DNA of 64,000 nt from Flaccisagitta enflata (lineage: Eukaryota; Chaetognatha; Sagittoidea; Aphragmophora), in the NCBI GenBank assembly GCA_965153355.1, contig OZ231127.1, positions 42,594,001 to 42,658,000 of the forward strand, given 5' to 3'. Made by a program: the position numbers and the translations under genes. The notes beneath the pieces are model-generated. The model was not told where the DNA came from and searched no databases. It saw only the letters and a program-made list of their open reading frames with translations. Numbering within the stretch: position 1 is the stretch's first letter; every line of letters begins with the position of its first letter. This document shows positions 39,015-62,699 of the stretch, piece by piece.

Positions 39015-39380
39015 CTTTTTTTTTTGAGTAAGGACAAAGTTTATAAGGACATGAGGCTGAGTAGAAATTTAAAAAAAAATAAGGACATTTTAAGAACAGA
39101 GTCTAGCCTCATATTTATGAGAAAAAAATTTCACAATTAGATTTTGGATTGTTTTAATGTAAATTCTATAAATAATTTTCTTTTCTTGATAAAAAAATAG
39201 TATTCTTTTTGTTATATAATATATATCTCAATTTTGTGCACATAAAAATTAATTTGTAGTATTAACTCATAATTTGTAAAGTTATATCATGGCAAATCTT
39301 AAGAAATTATCAAAGATATATTAAGAACATTTCAGCCTCAAATTGGCAAAAATTTAAGGACATCCTTGCCTCAAAAGAAA
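39015..39380. repeat. AT-rich dispersed repeat related to 15125-15510
   Basis: AAGGACATGAGGCTGAG near 39047 and AAGAACATTTCAGCCTCA near 39323 frame an AT-rich core. Confidence 0.4.
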
Positions 39381-39400
39381 TTTACTGGTCCTTATATAAA

Positions 39401-39627
39401 CAAGGCCAACACCTTACAGTCGCGTGCGGTTGTTAAGACCATTAGACTAAAAGACTAAAAGACTAAGGGACTAAATGTAAATTGACTTTAATTAACTTAA
39501 CTTTAATTAACTTAAAATTATGTAAAACCATGAAAAAGTGCGATTGACGGACAGACCGGCGGATGACAGACGGGACCAACAGACGGAGAAAGATGGCTTT
39601 GTGAGCGTGCACGCGACTGATAAAAAG
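39401..39627 (+). mobile_element. R-family element, complete
   Basis: It starts CAAGGCCAACACC. The subterminal word is GTCGCGTGC. It ends GTGCACGCGACTGATAAAAAG. The subterminal word and the last stem arm are exact inverses. A TTAACTTAA-type tandem lies in the middle. Confidence 0.85.
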
Positions 39628-39639
39628 TGTATGTCGTAT

Positions 39640-41570
39640 ATGGCCATCGAATACGTAATTAGTTAATTGATCGTGCTAAAACGAATACGTGTTGTTTACG
39701 GCAAAATATTGTGTGATTTTAAGTTGTTAACTGACTCGTTGACTCGTGATATTTGGCCGCGTATCTAACCTTGTTTTACTTACAAACTAGCAATTCTAAC
39801 AGGTCTCACAAAGTTAGACGGAAAGACATGAAAACTCGTCGTGAAAATCGTTACAATCCAAGCGATCTTTATCACCAGTTTATGTTCATTTTATCAACAT
39901 AGTGCAAGAAATTAAAAAAAAAATATATATAGACAGGTATCTCCTTATGAACGTTATTATGCAAACTAGTGAAAGGTAACCAACTTTGGGATAGACACTT
40001 CCTTCTTACTTTCTTGGCCATAAAGATCCGGACAGTGTCACAATTTGCTTAATTTTAATCGCAGTGAGATGATTTTTTTCCTCAAAATTCTCATCTTCAA
40101 AAGATCTATCAAATGAGACCAAGCTGGTTCCTGTATCTTTACCAGTTTAGAAACGAGAGCTAAATGAAGAAAATATTTGCTTTTTGCAAGTGTGGTGGGT
40201 AAATTTTTGTTTTTTATGGAAGATGGTGCACTGGCGCATTGCGCCAAATGTACTGAAAAATCGATGAGTTATACTCGTCTAGGGATCAGCCCGGAATCCG
40301 GATCCGGGCCCCGGATCAATCTGGATCTCAATCCAATTCAGAACTGAAAGATTCAAACGGAAAACCTGCAGAAACTCTTGAAAACAGCATTCAAAGCAGT
40401 GCTGAAATGAATTACATTAAAGGTTTGAAACAACATCACTCCAGAGTACTCCCCTGTCTTCTGCAAGTTCATGCTGAAGCATACTATAGTGTAGGATGCT
40501 CAACATATCAATACCAAACAGACAATAATAAAGGTGGCTAATCGTTGTAGAAAAAGTCGTAAATGCTAGAGAGTAGAAAAACAGAGAGTTGCGGACAGGT
40601 GGACAAGGGCATCTAACCTTCATCTTCACACCCCAACCTCAATCCTCACACACAAATATCTAGACTTTTATTTTTCCACTTTTCCACTTTGACGGACAAA
40701 CGGACAAACAGACCGATGGATTTCTGACTGACGGACAAAGCCTTCATAGAGTTCTGAGTTGAAAATGAGAGATAGACCAGAAGTGCTATGATGGCTACTT
40801 TCTATCACCTGAAACTTCAAAGTTCAATTATGACTTCAAATCAACTCATTTTGAAAAATAAAAGATTAAAAATCACAGCTCCAAAACTATCAATCACATA
40901 GTGAATTTCTGCTTATGTCATCTTTTGAAAGAGAGAATTAGCTTGAATAGCTATCAATTTCATATGAAAAGATCATTCTGGGGCTCAAAACTACTAACTT
41001 TCGCAAACCACTCATGAGAAAAGGGGAAACCGGATTATAGGTCTGTGCCAAAGGTATTTTCGACTTTTTTCAACAGATGTATTTTACAGTATTTGTTGTT
41101 CCTCACTCTTGTCAACAATCAACTTATACACTCACTGTCCGGATTTTGATGCAATAAGATAGTATTGATTGTGCTTCAGACTTCTTCCTTTACTCGCATT
41201 CTGTTGTCAACTTCTTTCTTCATGTCTGACTCTCAGGCATCAACCAACTAAATTTCACAGAAAATGGCGATTTTTAGCATCCCATCGTCTTTAAATGACG
41301 GGCGGTAAACGTCTTTTCCCGTAGAAATAAGCAATAATCAGACGTCTCACTTGTGGCAAAATGCATTTCATCTCGCCATTCATGCAGGAAATTCACCGAC
41401 ATCACGTTTCTGTACATCAAAATACTAGGTCTCAGCTATCTCCATGTCAAATTTCATCATGCTGAGGGCATTTTTACGATGTATATTGATCATTTTACTT
41501 TCCCTGTTGTGAGAGGCATTTCCTGTTCAACCTTCCGTCATTCCTGCGATCGGTTACTTGTTTGGGTAAG
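39640..41570. other. Intergenic with a partial R-family copy
   Basis: At 40590-40765, TTGCGGACAGGTGGACAAGG and a run of GACGGACAAACGG words are remnants of an R-family element. No exon is recognised elsewhere. Confidence 0.5.
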
Positions 41571-41660
41571 CTTTTTAGATGCGTCCACGCATCTCTATAA
41601 GAGGCTTTGTCCGTCCGTTGGTCCGTCGGTCCGTCACGATCGAGTTGTCACGCTCGAGTT
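41571..41660 (+). mobile_element. R-family element (R2 type), 3' truncated
   Basis: TTTTAGATGCGTCCACGCATCT forms an 8-bp stem, followed by CTATAAGAGGCTTTGTCCGTC and GTCGG words. The far-end stem copy is missing. A (GA)n tract begins 60 bp further on. Confidence 0.8.
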
Positions 41661-41721
41661 GAAAACGATCGCAAAGTCGATTTCATCAGTTTAGGTTCTG
41701 ATTTAGGGCTGATGCAATGTT

Positions 41722-41723
<2 letters not shown>

Positions 41724-41802
<79 letters not shown>
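41724..41802. repeat. (GA)n microsatellite
   Basis: About 39 uninterrupted GA units. Confidence 0.98.
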
Positions 41803-41805
<3 letters not shown>

Positions 41806-42205
41806 AGAGATCATTCTCAAGTTAAGGAGCATGTGGACGTTGGGTACTTGTTTCAGAGTGAGCCAACAGGAACAACCGGTTTCTTTGTCCAACGGTTCAA
41901 GCTAAATGAGAAATGTTTGGTATTCCACAAGAACCTAGAGATCGACCGTTTAGATGGGCATGACACGCGATTTCCTAGATCCGCGTCATTACTCATCAAG
42001 AGTCGCGACTTGTTTTTGGTGGTGTAATCACGCTGAAATAATTTTGATTCTCAAAATCTTTCTTAACGGTTCAATGTCCTAAATGGTGATAATCATCAGA
42101 AGAGAGATCGAGTATTTACTCTAAAAGGTAATTCTATTAACTTCTTATTATGTTTTGTTAAAATTGTTAGTCTATAAGTTAATTCTTTTAATTTTCTATA
42201 AAGAG

Positions 42206-42339
42206 TTTAGTCGCCTGCTGCGCATTGTATAGTCCATCGCGTCAGTCAGTCCATCGTTCACCTGTTTTTTTTTTTCTTCTTTTTGCGTTTGTTAGCTTTT
42301 TGATCGTCGATCGGAATAGCCGTGTATCTGGCCTTGTTT
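42206..42339 (-). mobile_element. R-family element, minus strand, diverged
   Basis: It begins TTTAGTCGCCTGCTGCGC and ends GCCGTGTATCTGGCCTTGTT. The body keeps only short CAGTCAGTCCATCG words. Confidence 0.7.
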
Positions 42340-42784
42340 GAGCAGGTAGGATTATCGAGCTAGCTTAACGGATACAGTGATGCCCTATCACATCGCATCC
42401 TAAGCTTTGGATTCTTGTTTAAAAGAGATATATCAATATATATGAATATAAAAATTCATTTGAGCGACAAACAAATTAAGGCACGGCAGGACAACAAAGG
42501 CAACGACATTAATGTAAAGTCCAGAATCCAAAAAACAACATTTTTATGGCACAAGAACGATAATTGAATGTAGGAAAGACGACCTCCTCTTTTTCAGGGA
42601 CACGTGTAAGTGGATTTTCAAAACATCGACTATTCTAATAAGATCATGAATGGTTGTTGTTGTTATTGTTGTTGTTGGACTGCATACGATAAAGAGCCAG
42701 CAAGAGAACAAAGACGGATGTCAGAAGGAGTCGCCACCTATTGGACAGAAAACGAAAGAATTAATAGCAGCCCAAAGGCATTTA

Positions 42785-43499
42785 GAGGTCAGCGGTACCC
42801 GTGCCCTGCTTGAGTTGTATGTAATCTAGGTTAAGGGGGAACAAGGCCGCGGCCCTGAAAGGAACGAAGTCCTGTAGATCACAGGACGAATCTGTCTATC
42901 TGTCCATCTGTCCATCTGTCCGTCCGTCCTTCTGTCTGCCTTTCTTCTATCCAGGATGCCCCGTTATTTAATCTCTCATAAGGCAATATATGGACAACGG
43001 TACTCGTGCCCTTCTTGAGTAGTTTGTTGGTTAAGTTGAGGGGGGAGCAGGCCAGAATCTGGGTCTCTGAGGCCAGAATCTGGGTCTCAGAGACCAGTCT
43101 CTTGGTCTCAGAGCCTAGGATTTGAGTCTTTGAGGCCAGGATTTGGGTCTCTGAGGCCAGGATTTAGGTCTTTAAGGCCAGAACCTGGGTTTCAGAGGCC
43201 AGAATCTGGTTCCTTGAGATCAAGATCAAGATCTAGGTCTAGGATATAGGTTGTAGAAGCCAGAATCTGGGTATCAGAAGCCTGAATCTAGGTCTGGGAG
43301 CTAAAATTATGGAACTCAGACCAGAATTCAGGTTTTCTAGCCAGATTTGGGCCATTTTGCTTGGATTTGGGCCTTACAGTTTGGAGACAAAGCCCTGAGG
43401 ATGAGGTAGGGGGATGGACTGACGGAGGGACATAAGAATGTACCGACATATTCCCCCTGTGTTCTACAGGACTTCTTCCCCTTTTGGCCGCTGCCCAAA

Positions 43500-43500
<1 letters not shown>
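42785..43500 (+). mobile_element. E-family element with internal 21-bp minisatellite
   Basis: On the left, GGTCAGCGGTACCCGTGCC and GCGGCCCTGAAAGGAACGAA are followed by GTCCTGTAGATCACAGG. On the right, at 43455-43497, is the inverse CCTGTGTTCTACAGGAC and then TTCCCCTTTTGGCCGCTGCC. The core at 43050-43380 is a degenerate 21-bp repeat of GGCCAGAATCTGGGTCTCTGA type. Confidence 0.7.
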
Positions 43501-44277
<777 letters not shown>

Positions 44278-44432
44278 GACAGACACTGAGAGAAAGAATA
44301 GACAACTGTAAATTGAATAACAAAAACACACAGGCAGTCAACCAGACAACATGAAATGCAATCACAGAGGATTATGCTCTGAAAAAAAGAAACTCCCATT
44401 TACGACTTTTTTCCGGTCGGCGATTAGCCGCC

Positions 44433-44438
44433 TTTATT
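44433..44438 (-). promoter_or_regulatory. Poly(A) signal AATAAA for the TMCC-like gene
   Basis: TTTATT on plus reads AATAAA on minus, about 150 nt downstream of the stop codon at 44587-44589. This supports that stop as the true end of the gene. Confidence 0.6.
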
Positions 44439-44586
44439 GGTAACATTCATTGTCACAACCATCAAATATCAACAACAAATACCATGTTTGGCACAAATTT
44501 TGACTCACAATTTCCCTCCTTGAATCTGTTTTTGTCAATCTCTATAGTTGTTACTAAGTTCTTTATCAAAGGATCCATGTGACTGA

Positions 44587-55669
<11,083 letters not shown>

Positions 55670-55853
55670 TTTTATAAATACAGAATTTCTTTACAGTTTT
55701 ATCTTCTAGATTTGTTCGATTGTCGGCCTTTTTATGTCATTTGTTTTCACCAATTAATAACTGATACATTTTTTCGTGGATTTCGCGAAATTATTATTTT
55801 TTTCAGCTTGATTATCTTATCCTTTGATTGTTCGGTAATTTTTGGGTGTGTAT

Positions 55854-55976
55854 TTTTAGGTGCGACAAAGCACCTCTATAACTGGCTGTGTCCGTCGGTC
55901 GGTCTGTTGGTCTGTCGGTTACGCATTCATTCGACGATCCACATGTCGCACCTTATTGGCCTACTTGGCCTTGTTG
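55854..55976 (+). mobile_element. R-family element (R2 type), complete, upstream of the TMCC-like gene
   Basis: TTTTTAGGTGCGACAAAGCACCT hairpin, CTATAACTGGCTGTGTCCGT, then TGTCGCACCT and TTGGCCTACTTGGCCTTGTT. It lies about 185 bp upstream of the proposed start codon, so it may sit in the promoter or 5' leader. Confidence 0.92.
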
Positions 55977-56279
55977 TGGTGGTAATCTAAGATTGTTTAT
56001 GTGTTCTTGTATTTTTTGCTTTGTTGATGGTTGATTAAGTCTTCTCGAAACTTTCTAGTTTTTTTTGATACTTAAAACCATAATACTTTAAAGCATCCTA
56101 AATTCAAGACAAAAAGTTTTCATCGGCATCTCCGTTCGTTGTTTGTTTACTTTTCCATTCATGCTTTGTTCATAACTTTTGTCTCTTTCACTCGAATCAT
56201 ACGTAAAACAAAACGGAATTTGGCCCGGAGCCAAGTTCTCGAATTGTTTTCGTTGATAATAAAAATCGCTATCTCCACT

Positions 56280-56645
56280 GTCTCTCTCTCTGTGTCTCTA
56301 ATCAGTCTGGTTCTATCTTTGGCTTAAAATCTGTCTCTCCATCTGCTTGTCTTTCTATCTGCGACTCTCCGTTCTTGCGAGTGCCTGTCTGTCAGTCTGC
56401 CTGTGTCTGTGTGTCGCGTCTGTCGCGTCTGTCCGCCCGTGTTTGGTATATCTGCCTGTGCCCGTCTGTGTTTGTCTGTGTCTGTCTATCTGTCTCGTTT
56501 GTACGCCTGCGTCTGTATCTCTGTCTGCCGATCTGTCTATGTCAATCTGTGTCTGTTTGTCTGTCTGTATCGGTCTGTGTCTGTCTGAATCTGTCTGTGT
56601 CTGTCTGAATCTTTTTGTCTGTCTGTCTGTCCGGTTGTCAGTCCC
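56280..56645. repeat. Degenerate (TCTG)n tract
   Basis: CTGTCTGTGTCTGTCTATCT-type words with many variants. The Cys/Val/Leu-rich frames here are artefacts. Confidence 0.9.
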
Positions 56646-56853
56646 CCTGTATTTTTTTCTGACTTCATCCCTGGCTGTCTACTTGTCAATCGCACCATTT
56701 GTCTGTTCTTCGGCATCCCCTCTTCCCCTTTTCTATTCATTCCTTACTGCTATTGGTTTTCATAAATCGTAAAATGTTGATTGTTCTTGGTGATAATTTT
56801 ACGCAAACGGCTTTGGGAAAAGAGAGTTAGAGAGGACGATAATGAGAGAAAGT

Positions 56854-56856
<3 letters not shown>

Positions 56857-56921
<65 letters not shown>

Positions 56922-57052
56922 CGTGCGACGAGTGTGTTACCGACCGACCGACCGACCGACCGACCGACCGACCGACCAACCAACCAACCAACCGATCGAC
57001 GGACATAGCCAGTAATTACGTAATAGATAGAGGTGCTTTGTCGCACCCAAAA
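56857..57052 (-). mobile_element. R-family element (R2 type) ending in a (GA)n microsatellite
   Basis: On minus: GGTGCGACAAAGCACCT hairpin, CTATCTATTACG, ACTGGCTATGTCCGTCG, a GGTTGGTTGGTCGGTCG run, and then CGTCGCAC. The rest of the element is replaced by (CT)n, which is (GA)n on plus at 56857-56917. Confidence 0.8.
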
Positions 57053-57575
57053 AGAAGCTAAAACAAAGGAGCGCTCATGCCGCGCCGGCCTGCAGCGGTA
57101 CCTAAGCCCCACTAGGCCGGGCAGGATAGCTACATCTTCAATAGCTACAATAATGACAGGAACTGTTTTTCATTTGTCAGCATAGAGCATCAAAAGACCC
57201 AAATTCCAACCTATGAATCTTACAGTAGACTTAAGTCCTTCTAAGTTGCTCCTCCCATAGTAAAAAAAAAACTTTTCTTTTTTGGGAAATCACAACGTGA
57301 CCTATATAGTATATAGCTCCTTCCATCTTCATTCTCTCTCTCTCTCTCTCTCAGTGCTAAGAACTGGTTGAACGATCGTGTCAAATGAGTGAAACTGAGT
57401 CAAAAATTTCGAAGTTCGAATACGAAAAGCTGAGTCAAAGTATTGAGTATGCACAAAATTAACAGATTAAATTATGCTGTTAAAGCAACCCCGTTATAGA
57501 TAAAATCGTATTCACAGGGTTGGCCCAATGGCGTGAATTATCCAATACAGTCGAACCTCGATAGAGCGCATCTGC

Positions 57576-58240
57576 TTTTGGGCAGCGGCACCGGAGGGGC
57601 AGATGACCTATGATTCCACACAGGGCGATTTTTTCCATTTTCCGTTTTCCGTCCCGCCCCCCCTTGGCCTCGAATCAGGCCCATAGACCCCAAATCTGGC
57701 CTCTCAGACTCCAAATCAGGCCTCTCTGACCCCAGATCAGACCTCTCAGACCTCAAATCAGGCTTCCAAACCCCAAATCAGGCCTCTCAGACCCAAAATC
57801 AGGCCTCTCGGACCCAAAATCAGGCCCCTCAGACTCTCACTCAAGCCTCCTAGACCCATACTCAAGCTTGAATTCAAACCTCTCAAATAGGGCAGCTTAG
57901 GCCTCTAAGACTGCATATCAGGCCTTTTAGACCCCAAATCAGGCCACTCAGACCCCAATTCAAGCCTTTCAGACCTCTAAGACCACAAGTCTCCCAAACT
58001 CCAATTCAAGCCTCTCAGACCCCAATTCAAGCCTTTCAGAATCAACTGAGGTCTCTTAGACCCTAAATCAGGCACCTCAGGCCACCCAGACTTAAAATCA
58101 GGAATTTCAGACCCCAAATTAGGCCTCTTGAAAATCAACCTGTGTGGAATTATAGGTCATCTGCCCCTTCGGGGCTGCTGCCCCTCTCACCCTTATATCC
58201 CTACATAAAATAACTTAGGAGCATCGGGTACCGCTGACCA
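57576..58240 (-). mobile_element. E-family element with TIRs and internal 21-bp minisatellite
   Basis: The left end GGGCAGCGGCACCGGAGGGG, CAGATGACCTAT and TTCCACACAGG pairs with the right end at 58143-58190 (CCTGTGTGGAATTATAGGTC, ATCTGCCCCTTCGGGGCTGC). The body is about 24 degenerate copies of TCAGGCCTCTCAGACCCCAAA. The sequence beyond the right end (GGGTACCGCTGAC) matches the head of the E copy at 60908. Confidence 0.8.
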
Positions 58241-58249
58241 TGTAACGCT

Positions 58250-58905
58250 TTTGCGACTATAAAGGCATAGAGTGACCGTCGTGTCATTTCATCATTATTG
58301 GATCATGTTCAGTTAACCTCGGCAGTTCGGTTTCTTTCCGCAGCTCAAAATTCTTCGCCTATTACATAAACAGAAGACGTCGTCCAGACATGGAATTACG
58401 AGGGATCTCATTACATGAGCACCAGTGACGCAAAGAGGCCAACATTTTGCCTGTGTGCAGCATTATTTGTAAGATTTTAGATTCATCCATTGTCTCCAAT
58501 TGCAGAAGCGGTTTGGTTTTCGTAATGTAATTTCGCCTGTAATTTCAGAATAAACTACTAGGCGTAGTCCTATAGCAGATAGTTAAGGCCAAAGTGGAGA
58601 ACTCCTCACTGAAGAAACAAAAGACCAATTTCCCTTCCTCCCCCCAAACCGATAGTTACCGCCGGTAATACCGGTGGGAAAATTTGTTCTAAGAGATAAC
58701 ATCTCTCAGATAGTACTATACCATGCCATTGCCTGCTGTCATATCAACCTTGTCCCTCAATCTTCATATTACTTTATCTTTCTGTCAATCTGCCTGTCTG
58801 TCTGGTCAATTTTGACTCTCTTAGGAAGGCGTTTGTCGCGTGCCCACTTTGCAAACCGGTTACGTCGCTAAAACCCACCTTACAATCAGTTTAATTCTTT
58901 CTGAA

Positions 58906-58958
<53 letters not shown>

Positions 58959-60420
58959 GTTGACATCAAACTTTGAACGCCGGTCACAGTGATTAATCAC
59001 TAAAAGACATATCAATGAAGAATGGTCTTAAATTATGATTTGCATGTAAAATATCTCTGGAGAGACACAAATCACGATAGATAGGATTAAAAGTTTCCCA
59101 CGTGTGACATTCGACTTAGTTCGCTAATCCAGTGCAAAGGGGCGTTACAGAGATACTGGGTTTACATGTACTAGGTTTTGAAGTCAAACAACTTGATTAG
59201 GGTAATGCCATGCCTTGACGCATAATGGGGATAGGGTACTGATTGTAGAAGAAAATCTTATTCCAATTTTGGTGGGGAAGTTTACATACATGAAGACGCA
59301 TGCATCCATCATAATGCCGTAAGATGCTGAAGAAGACGTAAAAATGGCATCTTGACCATTTTGTCAGGAGAAACTTGCTCAAAATCAATGGCAATTTTGT
59401 TTGTTCAATACAGTAGATTTGGTCGATGATATCACTACTTAGCAACATTTGATGTAAAACAACACTAGATACACGGCTAAAAAGTAGTCGCTTGCGGGTG
59501 GGCAGGGACAGTAATGCGGTAGGCAGGGGCAGTACGTGTCGAAGTTATAAGCACTCCTAGACTCATTATGAAGTACGTGGTATATCCGGCTATGTCCGCG
59601 TATATGTAGGTATTTTAGAAAGTAGGGGCAAATCCTCAAAACTTCATAAGCACGGCGAAATTATATGGTTATTCCGCGGTCAACCATTACGTATGGCATG
59701 CTTTAAATATTTTAACACAGCTACACTTACTTGGATCGTTTTCAATTTTCATTTCTCATTTGAAAAGAGTTGGATCGTAATTGATCGGAATCGGAATTGA
59801 TGCGACGCCCCCGAGATCACATCACGAGTGACACGAGTATCTATGCACTGCATGAGAGAGGGAATGACTCGAGATTGGCGCGATGTTCCAGTGTCTCAAC
59901 GTTCCAGTGACAAATTTGATTTGTATTGAAATGTAACGCAGTTGAAAGATTAAATCATTATCTCAGTTTATCGTGATCGAAAAATAGATCAAACATCGTC
60001 AATTATCGTTGGACTTTGTGTGATGTTAGTTTTAAAAGTTAAGGAGCGGAGAAAAAGAGAGAGAGGAGAAGAAGAGAGTTTAAGATAAAGTCGATTTAAG
60101 TCTTGATTTCAGTATTCGATGAGTTATTTCAGTTTCACCCTTTCGTGAAAGAGAGTCTTGTAATTTCTTTTAAAAGAAAAATGGGTGAAAATAAAAGAAC
60201 TTCATATTCTTTTAAAAGTTCAAATTCAAGTGCAACGCAGTTGGGATCATCGCAATTAGGTCCCAGTGTTTTGAGTCATGCAGCTTGTTTGTGCTTGAAA
60301 GAGATGGATGATAGATTAGCAACTATCTAGTTTTCTACGTCTCAGATTATGATACCTTGGCAATTTGGCTTTGGCTTACTTCCGTTGCAAGCGAAAGATA
60401 GACAGACAGGCAGGTAGACA
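58250..60420. other. Intergenic, short microsatellite and one R-family remnant
   Basis: (GA)n lies at 58903-58951. An R-family head (AGATACACGGCTA, GTCGCTTGCGGGTGGGCAGG) lies at 59467-59530. A 49-codon frame starting at 60181 (MGENKRTSYSFKSSNSS) is Ser-rich and could be a first exon, but nothing supports it. Confidence 0.5.
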
Positions 60421-60426
60421 AAGGGG

Positions 60427-60427
<1 letters not shown>

Positions 60428-60512
<85 letters not shown>
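60428..60512. repeat. (GA)n microsatellite
   Basis: About 42 GA units followed by a short TGTG run. Confidence 0.98.
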
Positions 60513-60515
<3 letters not shown>

Positions 60516-60776
60516 GTGTGTGTGTTTGTGTGACTCATGTTGAATCGTCAAGCAGATGATTCAACGTCTTTCCTCAAACAAATCATTTTTTGAGCCTTTC
60601 TTCAGCACTCGGGATTCTTTGCATGATCAATCAGGCGTGGCCTTTTGTCAGTAAGTGAAACTTTTGCTCATCGTTGGTCGCGTTGGTTCCCGCTAAGAAG
60701 CGTTGACATCGAGAATAAAAAACATAAGAGCAAAGGTTAATCAATTGAAAGGTGAGAGGGGGTCCGTTTTCGAGGG

Positions 60777-61434
60777 AACAAGGCCGGATACGGTGGGCAG
60801 GAGCAGTGCTGGAGGTCACTAGGGCATCTGGGCAGGAGCCGTATGCTCAAAAAGCTCAAAAACGCCGAAAAAGTAAATATAGTCGCAAAAGCGTCATATT
60901 GTCAGCGGTACCCATTGCCCCTAAGTTAGTATATGTAAGATGTGAAGGTGAGAGGGGCAGCGGCCCCGAAGGAGCCGATGACCTATGTTGGGCTAAGATT
61001 TGAGCATTGGAGCGGGGATTTGAGCCACGAGGCTGAAGTGGAGCCATCAGGCTTGGATTGGAGCCTCTCGGCTGGGGTTGAAGCCTCGTGGTAAACATCC
61101 CAGCCGCGAGGCTGGAATTGGAGCCTGGAGGGGGAATTAGAGGCAATACGCAAAGCTGGAATTGGAGCCTTGTTGCTGGGATTGGGGTCTCAAGACTGGG
61201 ATTGGAGCCTCAAGACTGGGATTGCAGCTTCAAGGCCGCAATTTGAGCCTCAAGGCTAAAATTGCCAGGATTTGAACCTGGAGGCTGGGTTTGGAGCCTC
61301 GAGGCGGGGGGGGGGGGGGAGGGGGGGGGAGGGAGGAGGAGAAGAAGAAAGAGGAGAAAATCTCCCACTGCCCAAAAGGGGACCGACCGACCGACATAGC
61401 GGGGTGTAGAGTCGCGTAGCACACGACTAAAAAC
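60777..61434 (+). mobile_element. Long R-family element carrying an E-type minisatellite core
   Basis: It starts ACAAGGCCGGATACGGTGGG. The E block (GTCAGCGGTACCCATTGCCC, GAGAGGGGCAGCGGCCCCGA, AGCCGATGACCTATG) is at 60908-60990. The body is a degenerate 20-bp array of GATTGGAGCCTCGAGGCTGG type to 61310, followed by poly-G and GGAGGA runs. CCCACTGCCCAAAAGGGG inverts the E block. The end is GACCGACCGACCGACATAG, hairpin AGTCGCGTAGCACACGACT and AAAAAC. This copy shows that E is a segment of long R elements or a nested insertion. Confidence 0.75.
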
Positions 61435-61982
61435 GATGAATGGAATTTAGTAATGGTGGATGATAGGGGTGGCGGTGGCTAAATGCAACTTACTCTTAGA
61501 CATCGCAAACCAAATGAGATCTGCCATGATACATTAAAAAATGGTACAACCAAAATTTCAAAACCTCTCGGAGTGATACTGATCTTGCCCTTACACCCCC
61601 TATTTCAACATTAAACCAGTCGCCCAAGGACAAGGGGACGATGTCCCGTAGAACACAGAGGGACTTCTGCTCAATTGGGTTCGAGAGCACCATAAGCATC
61701 ATTGAATAACATGGAAAATTGCCAAAAAATGAATTTTTCAATAGTTTCCATTGAAAAACATGGAAAATTTTTGAAAAAATAAAAAAACGCAATAGTTTCC
61801 ATTGAATAGCATGCAGAATGTGTAATCCCCGTTGAACACCATGGAATATTGACAAAAAAATGAAACAAATATATATTATATAATTCCCATTGAATAGCGT
61901 GGAAAATTGATGAATAATGGGAAAATACTGAATTGAAAAGTATGGAAAATTGATGAAAAATTAAAAAAAAAAATTCGGCAAA
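61435..61982. other. Intergenic; short imperfect tandem ATTG-AATA-CATGGAAAA words
   Basis: Between 61690 and 61950 the words CATTGAA(T/A)A(A/G)CATGGAAAATT recur about seven times at irregular spacing. The minus-strand frame over it (61671-62183) is repeat-driven. Confidence 0.6.
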
Positions 61983-62393
61983 GGTGAAGGAGACGGCCGC
62001 ACTTACGTAAACGTGTTTTGGCATTTTTTTCATACGATACCACTCTGACATTGAATCTTTAGGGTAAACCCTACCCCTAAACTCAACCCTACCCCTAAGA
62101 CTCAATCCTACCCCTAAATTCAACCCTACCCCTAAACTCAATCTCACCCCTAAACCCAATCCCACCCCTATACCCAATCCCACCCCTCAACCCAATCCCA
62201 CACCTAAACCCAATCCCACACCTAAACCCAACCCTACCCCAAAACCCAATCCTACCCCTAAACCCAACCCTAACCCTAAACCCAACCCTACCCCTAAGAC
62301 CTAATTCGAATTATCCGGATGTTCAACCCTGTTGATTTTGGTGAACAAACTAAGGTTAGAAAGGTATAAACTTAGTGCGGCCGTCTCTTTCAC
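61983..62393. mobile_element. TIR element A5 with internal telomere-like array
   Basis: GTGAAGGAGACGGCCGCACT at the left is inverted at the right, ending at 62393. The array at about 62067-62300 is CCCCTAAACCCAACCCTA-like. Flank words GGCATTTTTTTCATACGATA and GTTCAACCCTGTTGATTTTG match A1, in the same orientation. Both copies are preceded by GGCAAAG. Confidence 0.85.
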
Positions 62394-62507
62394 GAAGATC
62401 AAATCTTCTTTTAGTTCTGGCCTTTCCATTGCAAATAATGGGGATGGAAGGGCAAGGTCAGATCAGAACCCCTCCGTGAGTCCCATTATTTTGGCTGTAA
62501 TTCTTTT

Positions 62508-62691
62508 TAGATGCGTCATCGCATCTCTATAAGAGGGTCTGTCCGTCCGTCGGTCCGTCCGTCCGTCCGTCGGTCCGTCCGTCCGTCCGTCCGTCCGTCC
62601 GTCCGTCGGTCCGTCCGTCCGTCGGTCCGTTACGCCTCTTCTAATATCACGCAGATGACGCATCTAGTTGCCCGATCGGGCTTGTTTCAAC
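62508..62691 (+). mobile_element. R-family element (R2 type), complete
   Basis: TTTTTAGATGCGTCATCGCATCT hairpin, CTATAAGAGGGTCTGTCCGT, a long (CCGT)n run, then GATGACGCATCT and CCCGATCGGGCTTGTT. The 12-base far stem copy is an exact inverse of the first arm. Confidence 0.92.
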
Positions 62692-62699
62692 ATAATAGG

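Noticed and set aside
56347-56772. Cys-rich frame resembling a secreted peptide
   Set aside because: It derives from degenerate TCTG repeats; the cysteine spacing follows the DNA repeat.
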